NCBI GenBank assembly: GCA_050331695.1 | Contig: JBHJGP010000025.1 | Span: 124,001 to 188,000, forward strand | DNA length: 64,000 nt | Origin: JBHJGP01 sp050331695 | Lineage (GTDB): Bacteria; Pseudomonadota; Alphaproteobacteria; Geminicoccales; Geminicoccaceae | Direction of reading: 5' to 3' | Part shown: piece by piece, positions 44,049-58,820 of the stretch | How positions within the stretch are numbered: position 1 is the first letter of the stretch | How the letters are laid out: every line of letters starts with the position of its first letter | Program-made: the position numbers and the translations under genes | The notes under the pieces: generated by a model | Database searches by the model: none | Seen by the model: the letters and a program-made list of their open reading frames with translations, nothing else | What the model was told of the DNA's origin: nothing

Positions 44049-47000
44049 ATGGGGGACCGTTTGCCTGACAATTGCCAGAGCAGCGCTAAGCCGCGCCTGA
44101 TCTACAATCTTCACCCTCTGTTGGCCGGCCCGATCACCCGGTGGCCCGATCATTTCGATCGCATCGTCGCCATGGGCTTCGACACGGTCTATGTGAACGC
44201 GTTCTTCGCGCCGGGCGATTCCAAGAGCCTGTACGCGATCAGTGATCCGTTCGAACTCCACCCGTGGGTGCGGGGTGAGAGCAAAGCGGATGCGGCGGAC
44301 CTCGTTATCGCTTTCGTCCAGGCGGCGAGGCAAGCCGGTCTGGCGGTGATGACGGATTTAGTGATACCGCATGCCGCCCGCGATGGAATCCTCGTCCAGA
44401 ATCACCCCGACTGGTTCAGGCGGGACAGTGACGGCGCTCTGCGAACCGCCGAAGTCCCGAGCCTCGATCCGAGCGTGCCACCGAGAATTTTAGGTGATCT
44501 GGTCGAAGTTGATCTGCGCAACGACGCGATTAGGGATGCGCTTCTCGACCACTACGAAGAGGTAGCGGCCCATTTTCTTGAGCTTGGCCTGATCGGTTTT
44601 CGCTGCAGCGCCGCCTACAAGGTCCCGCCCCCCTTTTGGCGTGAGCTGTTCGACCGGCTCCGATCACGGCATCCACAGGCGGTGTTTCTAGCGGCCGCGC
44701 TCGGTTGCCCCTTCGAGCAGGTCAAAGCGCTCGATGTGTCGGGCTTCGACATGGTGTTCGACAGCAGCGCCTGGTGGAATTTTCACGAGAGCTGGTATCT
44801 TGAGCAGCATGAGGCGTTGCGGCGGGTCGGGCGCACGATCGCCTTCCCTGAAGACCACAATAGTGGTCGTTTGCGTAACCGGTTCGATCTCGATGATGCC
44901 GCTTCCATCGAACGCCATTATCGGGGACGCTATCTGGCAGGGCTCGGTCTCGCCAATGGTCTGATGATGCCGATGGGCTTCGAATATGGCTGCGGCATCC
45001 CACTCAATCACGTCAAGACCACGCCCGAGGATTGGCGCAAAGAGACTGAGGATCCGATCGTCGATCTTACCGGGTTCATCGGCGACGCCAATGCGGCAGT
45101 AAGCGAGAGCGATCTGCTGGCGAGCGGCAAGGAGCTCCGCAGGGTTACCGCGCCCAACGCCCGGATCGTCGGTCTAAGCCGTTTCGACCGGGCTGTTCCT
45201 GCCTTGGCGAAGGAAGTCGTCACGCTGCTCGCCAATCCGGATCCGACCCAAAGCGATGGCATTGCCACCAGTTCACTCATCACGTCGGCCGGTGGCGCTT
45301 TCGCCCGGTTCGAGGACATCACGCCAGGAGTCGAGCCGATCCATCTGGAACATGCCGAAACCTTGACGTTGGAGCCGATGGCCGTCCGTTTGTTCCGGGC
45401 GAAACGAGCCCGGCCATCGGTGCTGCCGGCGCCGGACGACGCGACCAGCGTCCGTGCCTTACGCGATTTGGCGACGAACCGCGTGGCGATCGAAAAGGTG
45501 AGTCCCGAATTGGACGGTGGCCGTTTTCCGGCCAAGCGCATGGTCGGCGAAAGGCTCACAGTCGAAGCCGATATCTTCTCGGACGGTCATGACAAGATCG
45601 CCGCGGCGCTCAAGTATCGGACCATCGATCAGACGGAGTGGCGCGAAACGCCGATGCGCTTCGTCGACAATGACCGCTGGGCCGGCAGCTTCATGCTCAG
45701 CCGCAACACCCGCTATCTGTTCACCATCGAAGCCTGGTGGGACACCTTCGCCAGCTGGTGCCACGAGGTCGCGAAAAAGCACGATGCCGGTCTGGATTTG
45801 TCCTTGGAGATGATCGAAGGACGAGACCTAGTCGCCAGGACCGCGGCTGGCGCTGAGGACCCCGACAAGAAAGCGCTCGAGCTGCTGCTCGACGACCTCA
45901 CGTCGCGTAAAGACGACCAGGGCTACCATCTGTCGGTCTTGCTCGGCGAGGAGACCAAGTCGCTGATGGTCCGGGCCGATTTACGGGAGTATCGCTCGCA
46001 GCTCGGGCGCGAACTGGAGGTGATCGTCGATCGCACGGCTGCCGCCTTTGCTGCCTGGTACGAGCTCTTTCCGAGGTCGCAAAGCGACGATCCGGACCGT
46101 CACGGCACCTTTGACGACGTCATCGCCAAATTGCCCTACGTGCGTGCGATGGGCTTTGACGTCCTCTATTTTCCGCCGATCCACCCTATCGGTAAGACCA
46201 ATCGCAAAGGCCGCAACAACAGTCTCAAAGCAGCGGCAGGTGATCCTGGAAGTCCTTATGCGATCGGCTCCGAGTCTGGCGGACACACCGATCTGCATCC
46301 GGAATTGGGATCTTTGGACGATTTCGCCCGCATGGTCGCGGCGGCCGCCGATCACGGGCTGGAGATCGCCATCGATTTCGCCATTCAATGCTCCCCCGAT
46401 CATCCGTGGATCAAGGACCACCCAGAATGGTTCGACTGGCGTCCCGACGGCACGCTCAAATTCGCCGAGACCCCACCGAAGAAATATGAGGATATCTCGA
46501 ACGTCAGCATCTACCGCGAGGGCCCGATCCCATCTCTGTGGCAGGAGCTCCGGGACGTGGTCTTGTTCTGGATTCAGCGGGGGGTCAAGATCTTCCGCGT
46601 CGACAACCCGCACACCAAACCGTTTCCGTTCTGGGAATGGCTGATTCGCGAGGTCCAGGACCAGCACCCAGAAGCTGTCTTCCTCGCCGAGGCCTTCTCC
46701 CGGCCCATGGTCATGAGCCGGCTAGCGAAAATCGGTTTCACGCAGAGCTACAGCTATTTCACCTGGCGCAATGAGAAGCAGGAACTGATCGAGTATCTGA
46801 CCCAGTTGACGAGGCAGGAAGCGCGCCAGCACATGCGTCCGAACTTCTTCGTCAACACGCCGGACATCAATCCGGTCTACCTTCAGACCGGCGGCCGGGC
46901 CGCCTTTCAGGTGAGAGCGGTCCTCGCCTCGACCCTATCGACGCTTTGGGGTGTCTATTCGGGCTTCGAACTCTGCGAGGGCACCCCTGTCCCTGGCAAG

Positions 47001-47426
47001 GAGGAGTATCTCAACTCCGAAAAATACGAGATCAAAGCCTGGGATTGGGATCGGGCAGGCAATATTCGCCAGGACATCACGCTCCTCAACCACATCCGCA
47101 AAGACAATCCGGCGCTCTGGCAGTTCGCAAACCTGACCTTCCAGGAAGCCTGGGACGACCACGTTCTGGTCTATTCGAAGGCGACCGACAGTCTGGATAA
47201 TTTGGTCCTGGTTGCGGTGAACCTCGATCCCCATCATGCTCACGGTTGTGCGTTCGAGGTGCCTTTGTGGACGTTCGGACTGGCCGACGACGGGACGATC
47301 GAGGTTGAGGATCTGGTGACCGGGCATCGCTTCACGTGGACCGGAAAAGTTCAGCAAATCTGGCTCGATCCGGAAAACCGGCCTTACGCGATATGGCGCC
47401 TCGTTCCGCCGGGAATGCCTCGTTAA
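44049..47426 (+). CDS. glgE: Maltosyltransferase GlgE with extra N-terminal amylase-like module
   Basis: A protein of about 1125 residues (ATG 44049; an earlier TTG at 43998 would add 17). The C-terminal part is a GH13_3 GlgE, which transfers maltose from maltose 1-phosphate to glucans. It shows KTNRKGRNN, nucleophile Asp852 in FRVDNPHTKPFPFW, acid Glu881 in VFLAEAF and NTPDINP. The N-terminal 470 residues form a second amylase-like module. There the position equivalent to a nucleophile reads GFRCSAAYKVPPPFW, with Ser187 where relatives have Asp, so this module is probably inactive. Two-module GlgEs are known in some alphaproteobacteria. The treS-mak gene follows 31 bases later. Confidence 0.9.
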   Translation: MGDRLPDNCQSSAKPRLIYNLHPLLAGPITRWPDHFDRIVAMGFDTVYVNAFFAPGDSKSLYAISDPFELHPWVRGESKADAADLVIAFVQAARQAGLAVMTDLVIPHAARDGILVQNHPDWFRRDSDGALRTAEVPSLDPSVPPRILGDLVEVDLRNDAIRDALLDHYEEVAAHFLELGLIGFRCSAAYKVPPPFWRELFDRLRSRHPQAVFLAAALGCPFEQVKALDVSGFDMVFDSSAWWNFHESWYLEQHEALRRVGRTIAFPEDHNSGRLRNRFDLDDAASIERHYRGRYLAGLGLANGLMMPMGFEYGCGIPLNHVKTTPEDWRKETEDPIVDLTGFIGDANAAVSESDLLASGKELRRVTAPNARIVGLSRFDRAVPALAKEVVTLLANPDPTQSDGIATSSLITSAGGAFARFEDITPGVEPIHLEHAETLTLEPMAVRLFRAKRARPSVLPAPDDATSVRALRDLATNRVAIEKVSPELDGGRFPAKRMVGERLTVEADIFSDGHDKIAAALKYRTIDQTEWRETPMRFVDNDRWAGSFMLSRNTRYLFTIEAWWDTFASWCHEVAKKHDAGLDLSLEMIEGRDLVARTAAGAEDPDKKALELLLDDLTSRKDDQGYHLSVLLGEETKSLMVRADLREYRSQLGRELEVIVDRTAAAFAAWYELFPRSQSDDPDRHGTFDDVIAKLPYVRAMGFDVLYFPPIHPIGKTNRKGRNNSLKAAAGDPGSPYAIGSESGGHTDLHPELGSLDDFARMVAAAADHGLEIAIDFAIQCSPDHPWIKDHPEWFDWRPDGTLKFAETPPKKYEDISNVSIYREGPIPSLWQELRDVVLFWIQRGVKIFRVDNPHTKPFPFWEWLIREVQDQHPEAVFLAEAFSRPMVMSRLAKIGFTQSYSYFTWRNEKQELIEYLTQLTRQEARQHMRPNFFVNTPDINPVYLQTGGRAAFQVRAVLASTLSTLWGVYSGFELCEGTPVPGKEEYLNSEKYEIKAWDWDRAGNIRQDITLLNHIRKDNPALWQFANLTFQEAWDDHVLVYSKATDSLDNLVLVAVNLDPHHAHGCAFEVPLWTFGLADDGTIEVEDLVTGHRFTWTGKVQQIWLDPENRPYAIWRLVPPGMPR

Positions 47427-47457
47427 ACAACAAGACAAAATCGTTCGGGAGAGAATT

Positions 47458-50400
47458 GTGACCGGTGACGGCGATCCGCTCTGGTACAAGGATGCGATCA
47501 TCTATCAGACGCATATCAAGGCGTTCTTCGACTCCAATAATGACGGCGTCGGCAATTTCGCCGGTCTGATCGAGAAGCTCGACTACATCAAGGATCTGGG
47601 CGTTACCGCGGTTTGGCTGTTGCCGTTCTACCCGTCACCCCTTCGCGACGATGGCTACGACATTCAGGACTATCGGCGGATCAACCCGGCTTACGGCACG
47701 ATGGCCGATGTCAGACGGTTGGTCCGGGAAGCGCACAAACGCGATCTCCGGATCATCACAGAACTGGTCATCAACCATACGTCCGATCAGCATCCCTGGT
47801 TTCAGAAATCCCGCGAGGCGAAGCCCGGTAGCAAATGGCGGGACTACTATGTCTGGTCGGACTCCGACCAGCGCTACAGTGATACCCGCATCATTTTCCT
47901 CGACACGGAGCCGAGTAACTGGACCTGGGATCCGGTGGCGAAAGCCTACTACTGGCACCGATTTTACAGCCACCAGCCGGATCTCAATTTCGACAATCCA
48001 GCGGTGATCGACGAGGTTCTGGATCTGCTTCATTTCTGGCTGAAGCTTGGCAGCGACGGTCTGCGGTTGGATGCGATCCCCTATCTGATCGAGCGGGAAG
48101 GCACCAACTGCGAAAATCTCCCCGAAACCCATCAGGTGCTGAAACGCATTCGTGCCGAGCTGGACGCGCACTATCCAGACAAGATGTTGCTCGCCGAGGC
48201 CAATCAGTGGCCTGAAGACACAAGACCCTATTTTGGCGACGGCGACGAATGTCACATGGCATTCCACTTTCCGCTGATGCCGCGGATGTACCTGGCACTG
48301 GCCCGCGAGGACCGATATCCAATCACGGATATTATGCGCCAGACGCCTGATATTCCCGACAATTGTCAGTGGGCGATTTTTTTACGCAACCATGACGAGC
48401 TGACACTCGAAATGGTGACCGAAAACGAACGCGACTACTTATGGAATACGTATGCCGCCGATCGGCGAATGCGGATCAATCTTGGGATCCGCCGACGGCT
48501 GGCGGCGTTGATGGAGAACGATCGCCGCAAGATCGAGCTCATGAATTCCATGCTGTTCTCGATGCCCGGCACGCCGGTGGTCTATTACGGCGATGAAATC
48601 GGCATGGGCGACAATTTCTTTCTCGGCGATCGGGACGGGGTGCGCACGCCGATGCAATGGTCGCCGGACCGCAATGCCGGTTTTTCGAAGGCCAACCCTC
48701 AGGCTCTGTACCTGCCGGCGATCATGGACCCGGAGTTCGGATTTCAGGCGATCAATGTGGAGGCGCAAACCCGCAATCCCTCCTCCCTGCTCAACTGGAT
48801 GCGGCGAATGATCATGGTGCGCCGCAGCCATCCGGCCTTCAGCCGGGGCTCACTCGATTTTCTCTATCCCGGCAATCGAAAGATTTTCGCCTATACGCGG
48901 ACGCTCGCGGGCGACACCATCCTCTGTATCGTCAATCTCTCGCGCCATGCCCAAGCGGTCGAGCTTGACCTCGCAGCCTTTAAGGGCCGGGTGCCGGTCG
49001 AGCTCCTGGGACAAAATCCGTTCCCGCCGATCGGCGAGTTGCCCTACCTACTAACCCTGCCGGGCCACGGTTTTTACTGGTTCGCGCTTGCCGAGGAGGC
49101 AGCCTTGCCTACCTGGCATCAGCCGATCCCTGAGGTCCTGCCGGAGCTCTCGACCCTGGTCGCCGCAGAGGGCTGGTCGAGCTTGGTGGAGGGACGCGCC
49201 CGCCAGGAACTGGAACAAAACATCCTGCCGACATTCGCGGTCACCCAACGCTGGTTCGCGGCCAAAGATCACCGGATCGAAGGCATAGGAATAGTCCGCT
49301 GGGGCGAGCTTGAGACGGGCGGATCGACCCACCTTCTGAGCGAGTTGGAGGTGACCTTGGAAGGGGGGGGCGAGCACCGCTATCTGCTTCCTCTGGATAT
49401 CGCGTGGGGCGAGGACCAGGTCGCCAGCCACGCGCCCTTGTCACCCTTCACCCTTGCCAAGGTGAGGAGAGGCGCCCGCGTCGGCGCGCTCTACGACGCC
49501 TGCGCCGGCGCCGGTATTGCCCGTTCACTACTCGACGGCATGGCCGGACGCCGGGAGATCGAAACGGCGGACGGATCGTTGGTGTTCAAGGCCGGCCAAC
49601 TCATCGATCAGGTGGAACTGCCGGACGACGCCGACGTCAGGCGACTGGGCGCGGAGCAAAGCAATAGCTCGATCATGATGGGCAATGTGCTGATCATGAA
49701 GCTCTATCGCCGCCTGCAATCAGGCGTTCATCCGGAGATCGAGGTGGCTCGGTTCCTCACCGACGTCGCTGGCTTCGAGAACACCCCGCCTCTGTTCGGC
49801 TCGCTTGAATGGGTCGATGGCGAAGGGAACAGCACCGCACTGGCGGCAGCCTACGGCTTTGTCCAAAACCAAGGTGACGGCTGGCAGTTCACGCTTGATT
49901 ACCTGTCGAAGGAAGCGGAACGCCAACTCTTGACCGCCTTCGCCGACGACGATCCGGCGCAAGCAGTCGCGGGAACGGAAGATTTTTCGGTTTACCTGGC
50001 CTACGCTAGAACGCTCGGCCGGCGTACGGCCGAGATGCACCGGGCGCTGGCGACTGACACGGACGACCCGGCCTTCGCCGGTGAGGCCGTTGAGGGCGTA
50101 GATCTGGCGCTCTGGACCAGGCTGGCGAGCGAGCAGGCGGAAGATGCCTTTAGTCTCCTAGAGAGGACGATCCAGGGCCTTGAACCAGAAACGGCCGATC
50201 TGGCTCAAAGAGTGCTGGCGGCCCGAGATCTCGTCGAGGACCGTTTCCAGACGTTAGCCTCAAGTTCCCTCGAGACGGTCAAGACCCGGGTCCATGGCGA
50301 CTATCATCTGGGCCAGGTGGTGGTCGCCGGCGACGACTTCTTCATCCTCGATTTCGAAGGTGAACCGGCGCGGGACGCCAACGAGCGACGGGCCAAACTG

Positions 50401-50772
50401 TCACCGATCAAGGACGTCGCCGGCATGCTGCGCTCCTTCGACTACGCGGCCTGGACGGTCGCCGGCAGCTTGGAGGCGCAGCATGGCCGTCACACCGACG
50501 AGGTTCAGTCAGTCCTTGGCCGCTGGCTGAACTCGACCTCCGAGGCCTTTCTCAGCGCTTACATGGAAGCGGCACTCGGTCTGATTTCACTGCCGCGGCA
50601 GGTCGACGACGCGAGCCAGCTTCTCGATTTCTACCTTATGGAAAAGGCCTTCTACGAAATCCGCTACGAGGCCGCCAACAGACCGGACTGGCTGCACATT
50701 CCTCTGCGGGGACTGATCGCGCTCCTGGAAGGCTCCGGTGATGAAAGGACCACATTCCATGCCAACCACTAA
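47458..50772 (+). CDS. treS: Trehalose synthase fused to maltokinase (TreS-Mak)
   Basis: A 1104-residue two-enzyme protein. The N-terminal 550 residues are TreS, which isomerises trehalose and maltose: WYKDAIIYQTHIKAFFDSNNDG, nucleophile Asp205 in GLRLDAIPYL, Glu247 in LLAEANQ and FLRNHDELTLEM. The C-terminal part (from about 560) is maltokinase: FAVTQRWFAAKD, MGNVLIMKLYRRLQ, VHGDYHLGQVV and FILDFEGEPAR. It makes maltose 1-phosphate for GlgE. The fusion is a known arrangement in many bacteria. Start GTG 47458 follows a CGGGAGAG site; the end overlaps the glgB start. Confidence 0.93.
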   Translation: MTGDGDPLWYKDAIIYQTHIKAFFDSNNDGVGNFAGLIEKLDYIKDLGVTAVWLLPFYPSPLRDDGYDIQDYRRINPAYGTMADVRRLVREAHKRDLRIITELVINHTSDQHPWFQKSREAKPGSKWRDYYVWSDSDQRYSDTRIIFLDTEPSNWTWDPVAKAYYWHRFYSHQPDLNFDNPAVIDEVLDLLHFWLKLGSDGLRLDAIPYLIEREGTNCENLPETHQVLKRIRAELDAHYPDKMLLAEANQWPEDTRPYFGDGDECHMAFHFPLMPRMYLALAREDRYPITDIMRQTPDIPDNCQWAIFLRNHDELTLEMVTENERDYLWNTYAADRRMRINLGIRRRLAALMENDRRKIELMNSMLFSMPGTPVVYYGDEIGMGDNFFLGDRDGVRTPMQWSPDRNAGFSKANPQALYLPAIMDPEFGFQAINVEAQTRNPSSLLNWMRRMIMVRRSHPAFSRGSLDFLYPGNRKIFAYTRTLAGDTILCIVNLSRHAQAVELDLAAFKGRVPVELLGQNPFPPIGELPYLLTLPGHGFYWFALAEEAALPTWHQPIPEVLPELSTLVAAEGWSSLVEGRARQELEQNILPTFAVTQRWFAAKDHRIEGIGIVRWGELETGGSTHLLSELEVTLEGGGEHRYLLPLDIAWGEDQVASHAPLSPFTLAKVRRGARVGALYDACAGAGIARSLLDGMAGRREIETADGSLVFKAGQLIDQVELPDDADVRRLGAEQSNSSIMMGNVLIMKLYRRLQSGVHPEIEVARFLTDVAGFENTPPLFGSLEWVDGEGNSTALAAAYGFVQNQGDGWQFTLDYLSKEAERQLLTAFADDDPAQAVAGTEDFSVYLAYARTLGRRTAEMHRALATDTDDPAFAGEAVEGVDLALWTRLASEQAEDAFSLLERTIQGLEPETADLAQRVLAARDLVEDRFQTLASSSLETVKTRVHGDYHLGQVVVAGDDFFILDFEGEPARDANERRAKLSPIKDVAGMLRSFDYAAWTVAGSLEAQHGRHTDEVQSVLGRWLNSTSEAFLSAYMEAALGLISLPRQVDDASQLLDFYLMEKAFYEIRYEAANRPDWLHIPLRGLIALLEGSGDERTTFHANH

Positions 50773-52956
50773 GCCGGCGAAACCCCGTGAGTTGGACCAG
50801 GACACTGTCGCGGCGATCGTCGAAGGCCGTCACGGCAATCCCTTCGCCGTCCTCGGCCGCCACGGCAACGTGGTACGAACTCTGCTGCCGGGAGCCACAG
50901 CGGTGTCGATCGTCGACCAGGCGGGCAAGGCTCTGGCGGCAATGACCCAAACCGATCCCGCCGGTCTGTTCGAAGCGGAACTGCCGTCGTCTCCGGCGAA
51001 CCAAGGCGTCTATCGGTTCGAGGTGACCTACCCGCGGCTCAAGCAAACGATTGAAGATCCGTACCGCTTCGGTCCGATCTGGGGCGAGATCGACAGTCAT
51101 CTGTTCGCCGAAGGGCGCCATCTCAGGCTCTACGAAAAGCTCGGCGCCCATCCGATGGTGCTAGACGACGTGCCAGGCGTTTATTTTGCCGTCTGGGCAC
51201 CCAACGCCGAGCGCGCCAGCGTCGTCGGCGACTTCAATATGTGGGATGGCCGCCGCCATCCGATGAGAAAACGCCTGGAGTGCGGTGTGTTTGAGCTGTT
51301 CATTCCCGGCGTCGAGCGGGGGGCGATCTACAAATTTGAGCTGATCGGCCCGGACGGTGAGAGGGTGCCGCTAAAGGCTGACCCGCTCGCGCTGCGAGCC
51401 CAGCATCCGCCTGAGAACGCGTCCGTCGTCGAGGGTTTGGTCGACCATTCGTGGGCAGACAGCCAATGGCTCAGCGTTCGCGAAGAGCGGCACGGGCTCA
51501 AGGCGCCGATTTCCATCTACGAGGTCCATTTGGGATCATGGGCGCGGATCGCCGAAGATGGAAACCGTTATCTGTCATACCACGAGCTCGGCGCGAAACT
51601 TGTCCCCTACGTTAAGGATCTTGGCTTTACCCATATCGAGCTTTTGCCGATCTCGGAGTATCCCTTCGACGGGTCCTGGGGCTATCAGCCGACCGGACTT
51701 TACGCGCCAACGATCCGCCACGGCACGGCCGAGGAATTCGCCGGCTTCGTCGACGCCTGCCACCAGGCCGGCATCGGCGTCCTGATCGACTGGGTTCCGG
51801 GCCATTTCCCGACCGACGCCCACGGGCTCGCCCAGTTCGATGGCACGGCTCTCTACGAGCACGCGGATCCGCGCCAGGGCTTTCACCAGGACTGGAACAC
51901 GCTGATCTACAATTACGGACGCAATGAGGTCCGTAATTTTCTCGTCGCCAACGCCCTCTACTGGCTCGACCGATTTCATATCGACGGCATCCGCGTCGAT
52001 GCGGTCGCGTCCATGCTTTATCTGGATTACTCACGCAAAGCGGACGAGTGGGTGCCCAACAAGTTCGGCGGCCGGGAAAACCTGGAAGCGATCGAATTCC
52101 TGAAGGACCTAAATGAGAAGGTCTATGGCAACCATCCGGGCACGACGACCGTTGCCGAGGAGAGTACTGCCTGGCCGGCGGTCTCAAAGCCCACCTATCT
52201 GGGTGGGCTCGGTTTCGGCTTTAAGTGGAATATGGGCTGGATGCACGACACGCTGAATTACATGCATCGGGAACCGGTCTACCGCCAGCATCACCAAAGC
52301 GATTTGACCTTCGGTCTGCTCTATGCCTTTTCCGAAAACTTCGTCCTGCCGCTGAGCCACGATGAAGTGGTCCACGGCAAGGGCTCGCTTCTGGGCAAGA
52401 TGCCTGGCGATGAATGGCAACGCTTCGCCAATTTACGCGCCTATTTCGGCTTCATGTGGGCTCACCCGGGCAAGAAACTGCTGTTCATGGGCGGTGAGTT
52501 CGCCCAGGGCCGCGAATGGGCACACGACCAGGGTCTCGACTGGCACCTCTTGGACTATCCCCTGCACAAAGGTGTCCAAAACCTCGTTCGCGACCTCAAC
52601 CATGTTTATGCCAGCGAGCCGGCGCTCCATCGCCTGGACTGCGAGGCCGACGGTTTTCGCTGGATCGATGCCAGCGACAATCAACAGAGCGTGATTTCCT
52701 TCCTAAGGAAGGACGATCAGGGGCGGCACGCGGTCGTGGTCTGCAACTTCACGCCGGTACCCCGCCATGGTTACCGGATCGGCGTGCCCCAGGCGTCGGC
52801 CTATCGCGAACGGATCAATACGGACTCGGCCGATTACGGCGGCTCGGGCCTCGGCAATGGCGGTCGCGTCGAGGCCGAACCGATCGCCTGGCACGGTCTG
52901 GAAGCGAGCCTGGTCCTAACCCTGCCGCCTCTCGCCACCCTGGTATTGACGCCTGA

Positions 52957-52960
<4 letters not shown>
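50759..52960 (+). CDS. glgB: 1,4-alpha-glucan branching enzyme GlgB
   Basis: A 733-residue branching enzyme: N1 domain and CBM48 in the first 230 residues (VWAPNAERASVVGDFNMW), then a GH13_9 catalytic barrel with GIRVDAVASMLYLDYSR (nucleophile), TTVAEESTAWP (acid) and LSHDEVVHGKGSL. It creates alpha-1,6 branches in glycogen. I chose ATG 50759 (an ATG at 50741 is also possible), so it overlaps the end of treS-mak; it overlaps the glgX-treZ start by four bases. Length is typical. Confidence 0.95.
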
Positions 52961-56903
<3,943 letters not shown>

Positions 56904-56907
<4 letters not shown>

Positions 56908-58820
56908 ATGCTCTCCACCAGGCGGCTGAAGCCGCCGGCATCGAACTCGATTGGCATGATATCGAGGGCGGCCACCATCGGGTTCCGGACGGAACGCTCG
57001 TCGACATATTGCGTGCCATGGGGTTGCCCACTGACCAGCCGTCGCCGGTGGTTCGCCTGCCCATCATCGCCGAGCCTGATCAGATCGTCATTCTTAAGGA
57101 TACTGGCCGCGACGTTCCCTATCGTTTGATCCGCGAAGACGGCCACCTGGTCGAAGGCCGGACCGTGGCGACGGACGGCGCCACGGCGTTGGCTGAGACC
57201 CTGCCACTGGGCCTGCACAGGCTCCAAATCGCCGAGGAGGAACGCTTTCTTCTGATCGCACCGCCCAAGGCGCTGGCGCCAAGCGATTTGGGTGTGGAGC
57301 GTTGTTTCGGCATCGGCGTCCAGCTCTACGGGTTGCGCACCCGGCGGCAAAGCGATCTCGGGGATTTCGGCGATCTGAAAAGGGCGTTGGAACGGGTCGA
57401 GGACGCCGGCGCTGATTTCGTCGGGCTGAACCCCCTCCACGGGCGTTTTTTGAGCCGTCCCGAGGCAGCCAGCCCCTATTCGCCCTCGAGCCGTCGGTTC
57501 CTGAACCCACTTTACATCAGCGTGGACCGCGCCGCCTCGAGGCTTGGCCAGCAGCTTTCTTTGCCGCCTGCCCTGAGTGGTGATCTGGTCGATTATCCGG
57601 TGGCCTTGAGGCGCAAACTCCAGGCTCTAGAACAGCTCTTCGCCGGCTTTGAAGGCTCGCCGGAGTTCGAGCGGTACCGGGCCGCGGGTGGCGAAGCGCT
57701 TGAGCGGCACTGCCTGTTCGAAGCATTGCAGGAACAGGGCGCAACGGAGCGTGTTCAGCCGGGAAGCGATGTCGCGGCTGCCTTCGCTCACGACCATCAA
57801 GACAGAATGTCGTTCTTCGCTTTCCTCCAGTGGCTGGCCGACCTGCAGCTCGAGGAGGCCCAAGTAACGGCGCGTGATGCCGGTATGGCGGTGGGTCTTT
57901 ACCGCGATCTAGCGGTCGGCGTGGACCCGGAAGGCAGCATGGTGTGGTCGGCGCCGGACGTCACCCTTCGGGGCGTTTCCATCGGCGCGCCGCCCGACGC
58001 TTTCAGCCCGCTCGGGCAAATGTGGAACCTGGCGCCTTTCTCGCCGCCCGCCCTCGCGGCCCGGGGATTTCGGCCCTTGTTGGACGATCTCGAGGCCAAT
58101 GCCAGGCACACGGGCGCGCTTAGGATCGACCACATCATCGGCTGGCAGAGACAGTTCTGGATCCCGGCTGGCAAGAGCCCCGCAGAGGGGGCCTAAGTCC
58201 GCTATCCCTTCGACGTCTTGGCTCGACTGGCGGCGCTGGTGTCCCATCGCCATCGATGCTTGATCATCGGCGAGGATCTCGGGACCGTTCCCGAGGGCTT
58301 TCGGCCGAAAATGCAAGCTTGCGGCATGCTTTCCTGTCGGGTGATCTGGTTCGAGCGGGATGGCGACCGTATCCGCAAGCCGAGCGATTATCCGAACGAT
58401 GCGTTGGCCTCGATCACGACCCACGATCTGCCGACAGTGAGGGGTTTTTGGCGAGCTCAGGATATCGCGTGGCGCGAGCGGCTGGGGATCGAACCGGATG
58501 CGCAAGCCGCCCGGGACGATCGCGAGCGCGACAAGGCTCTGTTGGTCCAGGCGCTGCGCGACGCCGGTGTTCTCAACGAGGAAGCGACGCCGGATGCCAT
58601 CGTCGCGGCGCTCCACCGCTTTCTCGCCCGGACCAACTCGGCTTTGGCCCTGGTTCAATTGGAGGATCTGGCCGGCCTCTCGGAGCAGCCAAATCTGCCC
58701 GGAACGATCCATGACCATCCGAACTGGCGCCGGCGACTACCCTTGGCGATCGAAGACCTTTTGGAGAGGGACGAAACGAGAGACTTGCTGCGGATGATTG
58801 CCGAGGAGCGGGCCGGGTGA
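56904..58820 (+). pseudogene. malQ: 4-alpha-glucanotransferase MalQ, interrupted by in-frame TAA
   Basis: From TTG 56904 (overlapping the previous TGA) the frame encodes a MalQ-type GH77 enzyme: NALHQAAEAAGIELDWHDIEGG, RRQSDLGDFGDL, SPYSPSSRRFLNPLYI, LRIDHIIGWQRQFWIP. It stops at TAA 58194-58196 after SPAEGA, then resumes in the same frame as VRYPFDVLARL ... CLIIGEDLGTVPEGFRP to the TGA at 58818-58820. Relatives have EGAYVRYP, so a tyrosine codon became TAA. The conserved GEDLGTVP segment with the acid/base glutamate lies after the stop, so the truncated product would be inactive. An ATG at 56908 is in another frame and is not the start. Confidence 0.85.
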
